Origin: Nocardioides sp. YR527
Lineage (GTDB): Bacteria > Actinomycetota > Actinomycetes > Propionibacteriales > Nocardioidaceae
Direction: 5' to 3'
NCBI RefSeq assembly: GCF_900101045.1
Contig: NZ_FNFN01000004.1
Location: 576,564-640,563 of the forward strand
DNA length: 64,000 bases
Shown: positions 51,531 to 61,032 of the stretch, in pieces
How positions within the stretch are numbered: the stretch's first letter is position 1
Layout of the letters: every line of letters starts with the position of its first letter
Made by a program: the position numbers and the translations under genes
Notes under the pieces: generated by a model
What the model was told of the DNA's origin: nothing
Seen by the model: the letters and a program-made list of their open reading frames with translations, nothing else
Databases searched by the model: none

Positions 51531-53252
51531 GTGTCCGTGGCCGAATCAGATCCCGTGAGGGCCGCTCGGGAGGAGCTGATGAGAGCTGGTCTCATCGGTC
51601 ACCCAGGCGTGGGTGACGTCGTCCCCGAAGTCATCGAGCGGAGCTGGCGACGCTCCATCAGTCACCGGGTGTCGACGGACCGGGTGGCGGACCAGGCAGG
51701 TGAGGTCGATCCTGAAGCCGCCCTGTTCCGTGCGGCGCTTCCGGTGCTGGAGCATTGGGAGAGGCATCTCGCCGACACGCCCATGACGCTGTTGTTGAGC
51801 GATCGCGCCGGACGCATCGTCGCGCGGCGTCTCGGAGAGCGTGACCTGCGCTCGAGGCTCGACCAGGTCCATGCCGCCGAGGGGTTCGACTTCTCCGAGG
51901 AGACGATGGGCACGAACGGGCTCGGTACGGCTCTGGCCGAGGGGCGACCGGTGCTGGTTTCTGGCAGCCAGCACTACAACGACCTGCTCTCCTCGCTCAC
52001 CTGCGCAGCGACGCCCGTCGTCGCTCCCGGAGGCTCTGTGGTCGGGTCGGTGTCCCTGGGTGGTCCGGTCAAGGACACCAGTTCGCTCATGCTCTCCCTG
52101 ACCCAGGAGATCGGTCAGCAGATCGAGCAGCGGCTGCGTGCCCAGACCAGGCCCGAGGACCTGGCGCTGGCGCTTTCGTTCATGCGCTACAAGAACTCGC
52201 GCCGTCCCACCGTGGTCGTGGACCGCCACTCGCTCATGGCCAACACTCCAGGGCTTCCCTTCGTCAACGTCGATACCCATCTCGTCCTCTGGGAGCTCCT
52301 CACCGGCCATGACTGGCGCCGCCATGACACGCTCGAGTTCACGCTGCCCACCGGCGTGACCATCTCGGGGCGACCGATCGGGGACACCACCGAGCCCCGC
52401 TACGTGGTCCACTTCTTCGATCCCGGCCCGGGCGATCTTCCTCAGGCGACGAGCGAAGTCCCACTGCCCTTGGTCAAGGTCGCGTCGTCGAGACGTGATG
52501 CTGTGGTCTTGGTCGACGGGCCGAGCGGATCGGGGCGACTTGGCGTCGCCCTGGACCTGCTTGCGGTCGGCACGGGTGCCGAGCCCGCCGTCATCGTGGC
52601 GGGAATGCCGGGGTGGCTGACCCAGGCAGGCGAGCACCTTGCTCGAGGAGAAGACGTCGTCGTCCGCCGGCTCGAAGCGTTGGGTCCGGGCGACGTAGCC
52701 GATCTGGAACGGCTGATGCTCGACCACACGAGCGCCGTCGATCGCGGCGAGTCGTCGAACGTGCTCGCGCTCACCGTCGCCTCTGCCCGAGCAGCTGCCT
52801 CACTGACGGAGCTGCTCGAACGAATCGCCACACGGCATGTGATTCGTCCCCTTGCCGAGTCTCGTGAGCGCATTCCGACACTCGTGCGTGATCTCCTCCT
52901 CGAGCTGGACCCGGAGGGCCGGCACTCGCTGGCGCCGTCGGCCCTTCAAGCCATGCTTCAGCACCACTGGCCCGGTGAGCTGCGGGAGCTCCGGCTGACA
53001 CTGGCTGGAGTGCTGGGCGGGGGAGTGCCGCCCGTCATCGAGAGGAAGCACCTGCCCGCGCACCTGCGGAATCCGGCGCCCCGTCGCCGGCTCACGCTCA
53101 TGGAGACGGCCGAGCGCGATGCCATCATCAGGGCACTGGAGATGGCGGACGGTAACAAGTCCGCTGCTGCGGAGCTCCTCGGCATCGGACGTACGACGCT
53201 CTACCGGCGGATGCGGCAGCTTCATGTCGAGGTCGACGGGGAAACGCTGTGA
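51531..53252 (+). CDS. GAF-domain, Fis-type transcriptional activator (AcoR-like, degenerate AAA+ domain)
   Basis: A 573-residue regulator in the layout of sigma-54 activators: N-terminal VPEVIERSWRRSISHRVS, a GAF sensor (EETMGTNGLGTALAEGRPV), a central region, and a C-terminal Fis helix (DGNKSAAAELLGIGRTTLYR). The central domain is degenerate: its P-loop reads GPSGSGRLGVA (Lys replaced by Arg) and no GAFTGA loop is found, so it cannot work as a classical sigma-54 ATPase. It starts at GTG 51531 and probably activates the monooxygenase gene with the ketone or alcohol as effector. Confidence 0.85.
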   Translation: MSVAESDPVRAAREELMRAGLIGHPGVGDVVPEVIERSWRRSISHRVSTDRVADQAGEVDPEAALFRAALPVLEHWERHLADTPMTLLLSDRAGRIVARRLGERDLRSRLDQVHAAEGFDFSEETMGTNGLGTALAEGRPVLVSGSQHYNDLLSSLTCAATPVVAPGGSVVGSVSLGGPVKDTSSLMLSLTQEIGQQIEQRLRAQTRPEDLALALSFMRYKNSRRPTVVVDRHSLMANTPGLPFVNVDTHLVLWELLTGHDWRRHDTLEFTLPTGVTISGRPIGDTTEPRYVVHFFDPGPGDLPQATSEVPLPLVKVASSRRDAVVLVDGPSGSGRLGVALDLLAVGTGAEPAVIVAGMPGWLTQAGEHLARGEDVVVRRLEALGPGDVADLERLMLDHTSAVDRGESSNVLALTVASARAAASLTELLERIATRHVIRPLAESRERIPTLVRDLLLELDPEGRHSLAPSALQAMLQHHWPGELRELRLTLAGVLGGGVPPVIERKHLPAHLRNPAPRRRLTLMETAERDAIIRALEMADGNKSAAAELLGIGRTTLYRRMRQLHVEVDGETL

Positions 53253-53263
53253 CGATCAGCTGC

Positions 53264-54157
53264 CTAGTCGGTCGACAGCAGATCCTCGGCGAGGGCGAGC
53301 ACTGAAGCGAGGGCCGGGTTGTCGTCGTGCTGACGCCAGGCGAGCCTGAGGTTCACATCCATCGTCTCGTCGCTGATCGGCACGAAGTTCACCTGAGGTT
53401 GAGAGGCGTTCTCCGCGACCGACGCCAGTGTCAGATGGCAGCCGACCTCGGCTCTGACCAGAGCGAGCGCCGACTGGGTGTCGGGCGCCACCTGGGCGAC
53501 CTTGGCGGCGAACCCGGCAGCGTGTGCGAGTCGACGAAGTCGATCGGGGAGGACGGCGCCGTCTGAGGTGGGGAGAGAGACGAACTCCTCGCCGGCGAGG
53601 TCGGCGAAAGATACTTTGGGCGCCTGCGCCAACGGGTGGGTGTCGGGCATGGCCAGCACGAGGCTGTCGCGAGCGGCGATCCTGGAGGAGACGCCTGCAG
53701 GGATGAGATCCCAACGGCCGAGTGCGGCGTCCGCGTCGTTCTCGAGCAGCTTGCGCATGCCCTGCTGCGCGAAGTTCTGGCTCGACAGCTCGAGATGGAT
53801 ACCCGGGCGGAACTGGCGGACCAGCCGCGCCCACTCGGCGACCAGCTGGTACGTCGAGACGCCGGCGAAAGCCAGGCGCACGACCCCGGTCTCTCCGAGC
53901 TCTGCCGCCTCGACGGCGTTCTCGGCACGTCTGACCGCCTCGAGCACGCTCTTTGCGGGCTCCACCAGGGCCTGTCCGGCGGTCGTCAGCCGGACCGAGC
54001 GAGTGCTCCGGTCGAACAGCCGCGTTCCGAGCTGACGCTCGAGCTGCTGGATCGTGCGGCTCAACGGCGGTTGCGCGATGTGCAGCCGTTCCGCCGCCCT
54101 CCCGAAGTGGAGCTCCTCGGCGACAGCGAGGAAAGCCCTCAGTTGCGAGTTCTCCAC
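53264..54157 (-). CDS. LysR-family regulator 2 of the ATTGGTATTGGA regulon
   Basis: A 297-residue LysR protein (LRAFLAVAEELHFGRAAERL, IAQPPLSRTIQQLERQLG) of the same subtype as the one at 40259. GTG 54157 is chosen: AAAGGGGGG precedes it, and an ATG six codons earlier would swallow that site. It diverges from the acyl-CoA dehydrogenase operon, and the shared element lies between them. Confidence 0.92.
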   Translation of the reverse strand: MENSQLRAFLAVAEELHFGRAAERLHIAQPPLSRTIQQLERQLGTRLFDRSTRSVRLTTAGQALVEPAKSVLEAVRRAENAVEAAELGETGVVRLAFAGVSTYQLVAEWARLVRQFRPGIHLELSSQNFAQQGMRKLLENDADAALGRWDLIPAGVSSRIAARDSLVLAMPDTHPLAQAPKVSFADLAGEEFVSLPTSDGAVLPDRLRRLAHAAGFAAKVAQVAPDTQSALALVRAEVGCHLTLASVAENASQPQVNFVPISDETMDVNLRLAWRQHDDNPALASVLALAEDLLSTD

Positions 54158-54186
54158 GGTGCACCCCCCTTTCATGTCGAAATAGG

Positions 54187-54215
54187 AAAACAGAATAGTT
54201 GATTAGGTATTGGAC
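54187..54215. promoter_or_regulatory. LysR element in the LysR 2/acyl-CoA dehydrogenase divergon
   Basis: AAAACAGA (54187-54194) followed by GATTAGGTATTGGAC (54201-54215), the same two blocks as at 41240-41264 with small spacing differences. It ends 31 bases before the acyl-CoA dehydrogenase start and lies 30-58 bases from the LysR start. Confidence 0.7.
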
Positions 54216-54246
54216 TGCCATCAATCTTTGGAGTCATGCTGATGCA

Positions 54247-55434
54247 ATGACCGCCGTCCAAGAAATCCAGTCCGAAGTTCCCGACGACGTCTTCGATGAC
54301 GTCCTCTCTCAGATCCGTGAGTTCGTGCGGGAACGCGTCGTGCCTCGGGAGCTCGAGATCCTCAACAACAACGCCATCCCGGACGACCTGCGAAAGCAGG
54401 CAGCCGAGATGGGGCTCTTCGGCTACGCGATCCCTCAGGAATGGGGCGGTCTGGGGCTGAACCTGGTCCAGGACGTCGAACTGGCGATGGAGCTGGGGTA
54501 CACATCCCTCGCGTTGCGCTCGATGTTCGGCACCAACAACGGGATCGCCGGCCAGGTCCTCGTCGGTTTCGGCACCGACGAGCAGAAGGCGCGATGGTTG
54601 CCCGGGATCGCCACTGGCGACGTCGTCGCGTCGTTCGCCCTCACCGAGCCAGGAGCGGGATCCAATCCGGCCGGCCTGCGCACCACGGCGACTCGCGAGG
54701 GCGACGACTGGGTCATCAGCGGTGACAAGCGGTTCATCACCAACGCTCCGATCGCGGACCTGTTCGTGGTCTTCGCGCGAATCAATCCGGCCCCCGAGGT
54801 GGGCAACGGCATCGCCGTCTTCCTGGTGCCCGCCGACGCTGAGGGACTGACCGTCGGTCCGAAGGACCAGAAGATGGGCCAGGAGGGAGCGTGGACGGCG
54901 GACGTCAACTTCGACGAGGTGCGGGTCGGAGCGGATGCCTTGGTCGGCGGTGCGGCCGAGGTCGGCTACCGAGCCGCGATGACGTCGCTGGCTCGCGGCC
55001 GGGTCCACATCGCCGCGCTCTCGGTCGGCACCGCTCAGCGAGCCCTGGACGAGTCGGTCAGCTATGCCTCGTCGGCCGCGCAGGGCGACGACACGATCGG
55101 CGACTTCCAGCTCGTGCAGGCAATGCTGGCCGACCAGCAGACGGGTGTCTCCGCAGGCAAGGCGCTGGTGCGCGATGCCGCTCGGCTCTACGTGACCGGC
55201 GAGGACCGCCGCATCGCCCCGTCGGTCGCGAAGCTGTTCTGTACCGAGATGGTGGGCAAGGTCGCCGACCTTGCGGTCCAGGTGCACGGTGGCACCGGCT
55301 ACATGCGCGAGGTTCCTGTGGAGCGGATCTATCGGGACGTACGTCTGCTCCGCCTCTACGAGGGCACCAGCGAGATCCAGCGGCTCATCATCGGAAGTGG
55401 CCTGGTGGCCCGGGAGCGGAAGGCCCAGTCATGA
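54247..55434 (+). CDS. Acyl-CoA dehydrogenase
   Basis: A 395-residue flavoprotein dehydrogenase. FALTEPGAGSNPAGLRT binds FAD/substrate, LAVQVHGGTGYMREVPVERI and the catalytic-base region RLYEGTSEIQRLIIG are complete. It introduces a double bond into a CoA thioester. First gene of an operon with CoA transferase and SDR (ATGA overlap at 55431). Confidence 0.93.
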   Translation: MTAVQEIQSEVPDDVFDDVLSQIREFVRERVVPRELEILNNNAIPDDLRKQAAEMGLFGYAIPQEWGGLGLNLVQDVELAMELGYTSLALRSMFGTNNGIAGQVLVGFGTDEQKARWLPGIATGDVVASFALTEPGAGSNPAGLRTTATREGDDWVISGDKRFITNAPIADLFVVFARINPAPEVGNGIAVFLVPADAEGLTVGPKDQKMGQEGAWTADVNFDEVRVGADALVGGAAEVGYRAAMTSLARGRVHIAALSVGTAQRALDESVSYASSAAQGDDTIGDFQLVQAMLADQQTGVSAGKALVRDAARLYVTGEDRRIAPSVAKLFCTEMVGKVADLAVQVHGGTGYMREVPVERIYRDVRLLRLYEGTSEIQRLIIGSGLVARERKAQS

Positions 55435-56663
55435 CGCTGCCGCTGGAGGGCTACACCGTCGTCTCGATCGACCAGGCGGTGGCGGCGCCGTTGGCCGCTC
55501 GCAACCTCGCCGACCTGGGTGCTCGGGTGATCAAGATCGAGCGCGCCGACACCGGCGACCTGGCCCGCAGCTACGACCACGTGGTCCATGGCACCGCGTC
55601 TCACTTCGTCTGGCTCAATCGCGGCAAGGAGTCGGTGGCGCTCGATCTCAAGAATCCGGCATGTCTGGACGCTGTGCACGCCGTCATCAGCCAAGCCGAC
55701 GTGTTCTTGCAGAACCTCGCACCCAGGGCCGCCGAGCGGCTCGGCCTCGGTGCCGATGTCCTGCGAGCTGAGCACCCGGACCTGGTGGTGGTGAACCTGA
55801 GCGGGTACGGCGCAGGTGGACCGTTCTCCCACCGCAAGGCCTACGACATGCTCGTTCAGGCGGAAGCCGGACTGGTCTCGATCACCGGAACGACCGACGA
55901 GGCCGTCAAGACCGGCATCCCGACCGCGGACATCGCCTCCGGGATGTACTGCTCGCAGGCCGTGCTCGCAGCGTTGCTGCGCCGTGAGCGGACGGGGGAG
56001 GGAGCCACCATCGATGTGACCATGCTCGAAGCGACCGCGGAGTGGATGGGCCACCCGATGTACGTTCAGATGTACGCGGATCGGCAGCTGCCGCGAATGG
56101 GCCTCAGCCATGCCGCGATCGCGCCGTACGACTCCTACCCGACTCGCGACGGCGAGGTGCTGATCGGCATCCAGAACGACCGCGGCTGGCGCGCTCTCGT
56201 CACCGAGGTCTTCGGGCGCCCTGACCTCGTTGACGACCCCCGGTTCCGCAGCAACATCGCGCGGGTCGAGAACCGGGCCGCCTGCGATGCGGAGGTCGCG
56301 ACGCACACCCGCGCCTGGACGACCGCCGCGCTCGACGCGCGGCTTGCCGAGGCAGGGATCCCTGCGGCGCAGGTCAACTCCTTGAGCGGCCTTGTCGAGC
56401 ACCCCCAGCTCAAGGCGCGCGACCGGTGGCGCACCGTCGAGACCGAGGGAGGCGTCGTCGACGCTCTGCTTCCGCCTGCGACCTTCTCGGACGTAGAGGC
56501 TCCGATGCGGGCTGTGCCTGCGCTCGGCGAGCACACCGTCGCCGTGCTGCGTGAAGCCGGTGTCCCGGATCACCAGATCTCGGCCCTCCTCAGCTCCGGC
56601 GCTGCCGTCCAGCACCGCCAGAACGACCACACCGAAACCCTGAACGAAAGCGTGATCGCATGA
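55431..56663 (+). CDS. Family III CoA transferase (CaiB/BaiF)
   Basis: A 410-residue CoA transferase: [20 protein letters not shown] at the N terminus and the catalytic Asp in [20 protein letters not shown]. It activates a carboxylic acid by moving CoA from another thioester, feeding the acyl-CoA dehydrogenase next door. No start alternative looks better than ATG 55431. Substrate unknown. Confidence 0.92.
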   Translation: MTLPLEGYTVVSIDQAVAAPLAARNLADLGARVIKIERADTGDLARSYDHVVHGTASHFVWLNRGKESVALDLKNPACLDAVHAVISQADVFLQNLAPRAAERLGLGADVLRAEHPDLVVVNLSGYGAGGPFSHRKAYDMLVQAEAGLVSITGTTDEAVKTGIPTADIASGMYCSQAVLAALLRRERTGEGATIDVTMLEATAEWMGHPMYVQMYADRQLPRMGLSHAAIAPYDSYPTRDGEVLIGIQNDRGWRALVTEVFGRPDLVDDPRFRSNIARVENRAACDAEVATHTRAWTTAALDARLAEAGIPAAQVNSLSGLVEHPQLKARDRWRTVETEGGVVDALLPPATFSDVEAPMRAVPALGEHTVAVLREAGVPDHQISALLSSGAAVQHRQNDHTETLNESVIA

Positions 56664-57400
56664 ATCTGCTCGACAACAAGGTCGCTGTCATCACCGGTGC
56701 CGCCCGCGGAATCGGGGAGGCGACTGCTCGCCTCTTCGTCGAGAACGGCGCACGGGTGGTGATCGGTGACCTCGACCAGGCGGCCGCAGAGCAGGCGGCC
56801 AAGGAGATCGATCCGGAGCGCGTACGGGGCTTCGGCTGCGACGTCGCCGACCCGGATCAGGTCAATACGTTGCTGGCGTACGCACGCGAGGAGCTCGGCA
56901 GTGTCGACGTCGTGGTGAACAACGCCGGGATCACCCGGGACGCCACGCTGAAGAAGATGACCGTGGATCAGTTCGACCAGGTCATCGCCGTGCACCTCCG
57001 CGGTGCCTGGCTGGGCACTCAGGCGGCCGCGGAGACGATGCGAGCTCAGGGGACTGGTGGCGCGATCATCAACATGTCCTCGATCTCGGGCAAGGTCGGC
57101 TTCTTCGGTCAGACCAACTACTCCGCGGCGAAGGCGGGCGTGGTGGGCCTCACCAAGGCGGCGGCGAAGGAGCTCGCCAAGGACGGCATCCGGGTCAACT
57201 CGATCCAGCCGGGCCTGATCGCGACCGAGATGACCCGCGCGATGCCCGAGCACATCTGGGAGGCGAAGATGGCAGAGATCCCGATGGGTCGGGCGGGTGA
57301 GCCGGAGGAGATCGCCAAGGTCGCGCTGTTCCTGGCCAGCGATCTCTCGTCCTACATGACGGGGACGGTTCTCGAGGTCACAGGTGGCCGGCTGATGTGA
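56660..57400 (+). CDS. Short-chain dehydrogenase/reductase (FabG-like)
   Basis: A 246-residue [28 protein letters not shown], catalytic [20 protein letters not shown] and PGLIATEMT. It most resembles 3-oxoacyl reductases or 3-hydroxyacyl-CoA dehydrogenases, which would follow dehydrogenation and hydration in a beta-oxidation sequence. Last gene of the operon; no hydratase is present between. Confidence 0.9.
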   Translation: MNLLDNKVAVITGAARGIGEATARLFVENGARVVIGDLDQAAAEQAAKEIDPERVRGFGCDVADPDQVNTLLAYAREELGSVDVVVNNAGITRDATLKKMTVDQFDQVIAVHLRGAWLGTQAAAETMRAQGTGGAIINMSSISGKVGFFGQTNYSAAKAGVVGLTKAAAKELAKDGIRVNSIQPGLIATEMTRAMPEHIWEAKMAEIPMGRAGEPEEIAKVALFLASDLSSYMTGTVLEVTGGRLM

Positions 57401-57412
57401 GCCCCTGTCGCA

Positions 57413-58837
57413 TCAGGCCGGCTCCGGCGGGTGTCGGTAGGGGATCGCGACGGCTGCGGCGATCGCAACCAAGCAGATGGCGCCCGAAACGGCGAAGGAG
57501 ACCGGGTACGCGTCCAGCGTGGGCAGCCCGACGTCAGGCATCGTGTTGACGGCGAGGATCGCCGTCGCGACGGCCGTTCCGATCGACCCGCCGACCGAGC
57601 GCAAGGTCTGGTTGATGCCGTTCGCGACGCTGGTCTGACTCGGCTCCACCCCGCTGTTCAACAGCGTGGGCATGGCACCCATGGCCAGTCCGAGCCCGAG
57701 ACCGAGCAGTCCGGTGGCGACGAAGAAATGCCAGTGCTCGGTGTGGAAGGCCAACAGGAACCCGAAGGTGGCCGCTGCGACCATGGTGCCCGTGCACAGC
57801 GGCCACTTCGGCCCGATGCGCCGGATCAGCAGCGACACGGTCATGGACGCTGCGAGCGTGCCGGCGGTCAGGGGCAGGAGGGTGAGGCCCGCGCTCAGCG
57901 CGTCGGCGTCGAACCCGTAGCCGAGTCGGCTCGGTGTCTGCACGAACTGGATGACGAGGATGAACGCTCCGTACATGCCTGCGCCGACGAGGAATGCGGT
58001 CAGGTTGGTGCCGAGCACGACCGGCCTGCGCATCGTCGCGATGTCCAGTAGTGGCCTGCTGACCCGCTGCTCGACGTAGTAGCAGGCAACCAGCAGCACG
58101 AGGCCGGCCACGAAGAGTCCGAGCACCGTGGGCGAGGTCCAGCCCCACCGCGGCCCGCGGTTGATCGCGAGTACGAGGCAGGCGAGCCCGCCGCCGAGCG
58201 TCAGCATTCCCCCGACATCGACATGGAAGCCCTGCGCGCGTTCTGGGAGTCGGACGAGCACTGCGACGCCGAGCATGCCGATGGCAGTCCCGGCCGCGGC
58301 GATCAAGAACATGCTCTGAGTGGAAACACCCCACTCGCTCAGGAAGCCTGCGATGAGCAGGCCAGCGCCCGCCCCGATCCCGGTGAGCGCGCTGAGCAGA
58401 GACAGGCCCGACGGCACGTGATCGGCGGGGAAGATCGAGCGCACGATGCCCACCGCCAGCGGCATCGCCGCGAAACCCATGCCCTGGAGCACGCGGCCGA
58501 CCAGCACAAGAGCGAAGGTCGGCGCCATGGCGACGAGGACGGAACCGGTGGTCACCGAACCGAGCGTGATCAGCAGTACCCGCTTGCGGCCCATCAGATC
58601 GCCCAGCGACCCGAGCACCGGGGTGAACACCGCGGCCGAGAGCAGATTGACCGTCACGATCCAGGAGATGTCGGCCATCGACACGTCGAGTGACTCGGCC
58701 TGCGCCGCCATGATCGGCATGACCATGGTCTGCATCACCACGATCGTGAATGTGCTCAGCGCAAGCACGAGCAGGATCACCCACGGTGGCGCCGTCGCGG
58801 ACTGGCGGGAGCGCGAGGCGGAGCCAGGCGTCGTCAC
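57413..58837 (-). CDS. MFS efflux transporter, DHA2 family (14 segments)
   Basis: A 474-residue transporter: MVMPIMAAQAESLDVSMADI, FTPVLGSLGDLMGRKRVLL (motif A) and the central extra segments of the 14-helix DHA2 group. The start codon GTG 58837 follows directly on the TetR stop, so the two genes form an operon with the regulator first. Likely exports a toxic compound related to the divergent P450 operon. Confidence 0.9.
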   Translation of the reverse strand: MTTPGSASRSRQSATAPPWVILLVLALSTFTIVVMQTMVMPIMAAQAESLDVSMADISWIVTVNLLSAAVFTPVLGSLGDLMGRKRVLLITLGSVTTGSVLVAMAPTFALVLVGRVLQGMGFAAMPLAVGIVRSIFPADHVPSGLSLLSALTGIGAGAGLLIAGFLSEWGVSTQSMFLIAAAGTAIGMLGVAVLVRLPERAQGFHVDVGGMLTLGGGLACLVLAINRGPRWGWTSPTVLGLFVAGLVLLVACYYVEQRVSRPLLDIATMRRPVVLGTNLTAFLVGAGMYGAFILVIQFVQTPSRLGYGFDADALSAGLTLLPLTAGTLAASMTVSLLIRRIGPKWPLCTGTMVAAATFGFLLAFHTEHWHFFVATGLLGLGLGLAMGAMPTLLNSGVEPSQTSVANGINQTLRSVGGSIGTAVATAILAVNTMPDVGLPTLDAYPVSFAVSGAICLVAIAAAVAIPYRHPPEPA

Positions 58838-59524
58838 CTAGGACTCGGGAGCCTGGTCGGGCGCCACAGGAACCGTTCGAGCGGTCACGACGACGCGCTC
58901 GGCTCGGCGACCTGAACGAAGCCCCGACTCGCGCTCGGGAGCGTCCGGCAGCGGGTTGGCCGCCGCGGGAGAAAGCCCGTCGAGGATGAGGGCGAGATAG
59001 CGCCGCCAGCCGTCGCCGTCAGCGTCCTTGTTCCACATCGTGCTGAACAGCATGCCCATGATCCTGGCCAGGTCGTCCGGGACGAGGTCGGCGCGGATCG
59101 TTCCACCGTCCTGGGCGCGGCGCAGCAGCTCGCTCAGGGTCTCGTAGAACGCCGTCGTGATGTCCAGCGGAAGGGAATCGGTGATCCGTGCAGCGGTGAA
59201 GGTGCCGTGTTCTCGGGAAGCGAGCGACATCGCCGCTTCGACCAACCCGACCAGCGCGTGCCGTGGGTCGGGGTCTTCACGTGCCGTGTCGATGGCCGGC
59301 GCGAGGTCTTGCGCAATGCTCTGGCCCAACACCGCCTGGACCAGGTCCTTCTTGGTCGGGAAGTGTCGATAGAGAGTCCTGCTGCCGACTCCGGCGTGGC
59401 GGGCGACGTCCTCGAGTGACGCGTCCGGGCCAGTCTCCGCGAACACCGCGCGCGCCGCGCGCAGGATCCGGTCGGCGTTTCGCGCCGCGTCTGCTCGTGG
59501 CTGTCGTTCTGTCTCTGCCTTCAC
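58838..59524 (-). CDS. TetR-family regulator of the efflux pump/P450 divergon
   Basis: A 228-residue TetR protein (ILRAARAVFAETGPDASLED, then VARHAGVGSRTLYRHFPTKK). GTG 59524 starts it; a longer reading is unlikely. The C-terminal 35 residues are poorly ordered. It faces the P450 operon, and the palindrome at 59544-59557 lies just before its own start. Confidence 0.92.
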   Translation of the reverse strand: MKAETERQPRADAARNADRILRAARAVFAETGPDASLEDVARHAGVGSRTLYRHFPTKKDLVQAVLGQSIAQDLAPAIDTAREDPDPRHALVGLVEAAMSLASREHGTFTAARITDSLPLDITTAFYETLSELLRRAQDGGTIRADLVPDDLARIMGMLFSTMWNKDADGDGWRRYLALILDGLSPAAANPLPDAPERESGLRSGRRAERVVVTARTVPVAPDQAPES

Positions 59525-59543
59525 CGCGCCAGCGTAGCAAAAC

Positions 59544-59557
59544 GACAGTGCACTGTC
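59544..59557. promoter_or_regulatory. TetR operator in the P450/efflux divergon
   Basis: GACAGTGCACTGTC is a perfect 14-base palindrome 20 bases upstream of the TetR start and 64 bases upstream of the ferredoxin. An outer GTAGC/GCTAC pair surrounds it. A second half-site TCACTGTCA at 59595-59603 sits close to the ferredoxin ribosome site. Confidence 0.8.
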
Positions 59558-59620
59558 ACTTGTGCTACGTTCGGCGACTCAAGCAAATGTCACATCACTG
59601 TCATTTCTAGGGAGGCTCAC

Positions 59621-59818
59621 ATGAGAGTGAGTGTCGACGCAGACAAGTGCGTTGCCGCGGGTCAGTGCGTTCTGCTCGCACCGGAGGTGTTCGACCAACG
59701 GGAGGAGGACGGCGTCGTAGTGCTGCTGGATGAGTCACCTTCGCCAGAGCTGCACGACCCAGTCCGTGAGTCGGCGCTGGTGTGCCCGGCGGCCGTGATC
59801 CATCTGGCGGAGTCATGA
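59621..59818 (+). CDS. 3Fe-4S ferredoxin, P450 electron donor
   Basis: A 65-residue ferredoxin with DADKCVAAGQCVLLAPEVF (C-x5-C), and a last cysteine in LVCPAAVIHL, the pattern of actinobacterial single-cluster ferredoxins that feed P450s. AGGGAGG precedes ATG 59621. Its end overlaps the reductase start. Confidence 0.93.
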   Translation: MRVSVDADKCVAAGQCVLLAPEVFDQREEDGVVVLLDESPSPELHDPVRESALVCPAAVIHLAES

Positions 59819-61020
59819 AACGGGTGGTTGTCGTGGGGGCTTCCACGGGCGGGCTGGCGACGGCGGAGGCGTTGCGCCGAGCCGGTCACGAGGGTCCGAT
59901 CACGCTCGTGGGCGCCGAACCCGCGATGCCGTACGACCGTCCGCCGCTGTCCAAGCAGGTGCTGACCGGTCAGCGCGGGCCGAACGAGCTCGCGCTCCGC
60001 TCGTCGGCCGAGATCGATGCTCTCGATCTCGACCTTCGGCTTGGAGTTCCGGCCGCCGGGCTCGACATCGGCCGCCGTGAGGTCTTGCTGGAGGATGGCA
60101 TCAGGCTCGACTACGACGAGCTCGTCGTTGCGACCGGAGTTCGGGCCCGCCGGCTACCCGGTACCGGTGGCATCGCCGGTGTGCACACGCTTCGCACCGT
60201 GTCGGACGCGCTGGCACTGAAGGAGCGCCTGCGCCCGGGACGGCGGCTGGTCGTCGTCGGTGCGGGCTTCGTCGGCGCCGAGGTCGCGGCTGCCGCGAAC
60301 GGCCTAGGCGTCCACGTGACCCTGCTCGAATCGGCACCGGTCCCGCTCGCAGCGGCGGTCGGCGATGCTACGGGCCGCTTTCTCGCGGCCATGCACCGCG
60401 ATCACGGTGTCGGGATCCGCGCCGACGTGAGGGTGACGGAGATCGTCCAGGACGGTGGCCAGGTGAGCGGGGTCCGGCTGGAAGACGGTTCCGTCCTGCC
60501 CGCCGATGACGTGCTGGTCGCGATCGGCTCGGTCGCGAACACGGAGTGGCTCGCCGACAGCGGCCTGGCCGTCCAGGAGGGCCTGGTGTGCGACGAGTAC
60601 AGCGCAGCGGGCCCCGGTGTCTACGGCGTTGGTGACGTAGCCCGCTGGCACAACCCACTGTTCGACGTGACCATGCGCATCGAACACCGCACCAACGCCG
60701 CGGAGCAGGGCCTGGCGGTCGCCCGAAACCTGCTGTGCCCCGAGACCCGCAGGCCGTTCGCCCCTGTGCCGTACTTCTGGTCCGACCAGTACGACGTCAA
60801 GGTGCAGGCCTACGGCTACCTCCGCGACCACGACGAAGCTCTCGTTCTCGACAACACCACATCGGCGAGCGGCCGACTGCTGGTGATCTACCGGAAGGCC
60901 GACCGCCTGGTCGGTGTCCTCGCCGTCGGCGCGTCGCCGAAGGTTCTGCGCGCATGGCGCGCCCTCATCGCGGGCAGCACCGCGTGGACCGCAGTACTCA
61001 ACCGCACCATCGCCGCCTGA
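59815..61020 (+). CDS. NAD(P)H-dependent ferredoxin reductase
   Basis: A 401-residue FAD reductase of the rubredoxin/putidaredoxin type: VVVVGASTGGLATAEALRRA, PYDRPPLSKQVL, VVVGAGFVGAEVAAAANGLG and GVGDVARWHNPLF. It passes electrons from NAD(P)H to the 3Fe-4S ferredoxin. The first glycine motif is GASTGG where GAGxxG is usual; ferredoxin reductases do show this variation. ATG 59815 overlaps the ferredoxin stop. Confidence 0.93.
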   Translation: MKRVVVVGASTGGLATAEALRRAGHEGPITLVGAEPAMPYDRPPLSKQVLTGQRGPNELALRSSAEIDALDLDLRLGVPAAGLDIGRREVLLEDGIRLDYDELVVATGVRARRLPGTGGIAGVHTLRTVSDALALKERLRPGRRLVVVGAGFVGAEVAAAANGLGVHVTLLESAPVPLAAAVGDATGRFLAAMHRDHGVGIRADVRVTEIVQDGGQVSGVRLEDGSVLPADDVLVAIGSVANTEWLADSGLAVQEGLVCDEYSAAGPGVYGVGDVARWHNPLFDVTMRIEHRTNAAEQGLAVARNLLCPETRRPFAPVPYFWSDQYDVKVQAYGYLRDHDEALVLDNTTSASGRLLVIYRKADRLVGVLAVGASPKVLRAWRALIAGSTAWTAVLNRTIAA

Positions 61021-61032
61021 CAGGAGAATCCC

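Noticed and set aside
51531..53252. A functional sigma-54-dependent activator
   Set aside because: The Walker A lysine is replaced and the GAFTGA loop is missing; actinobacteria generally have no sigma-54.
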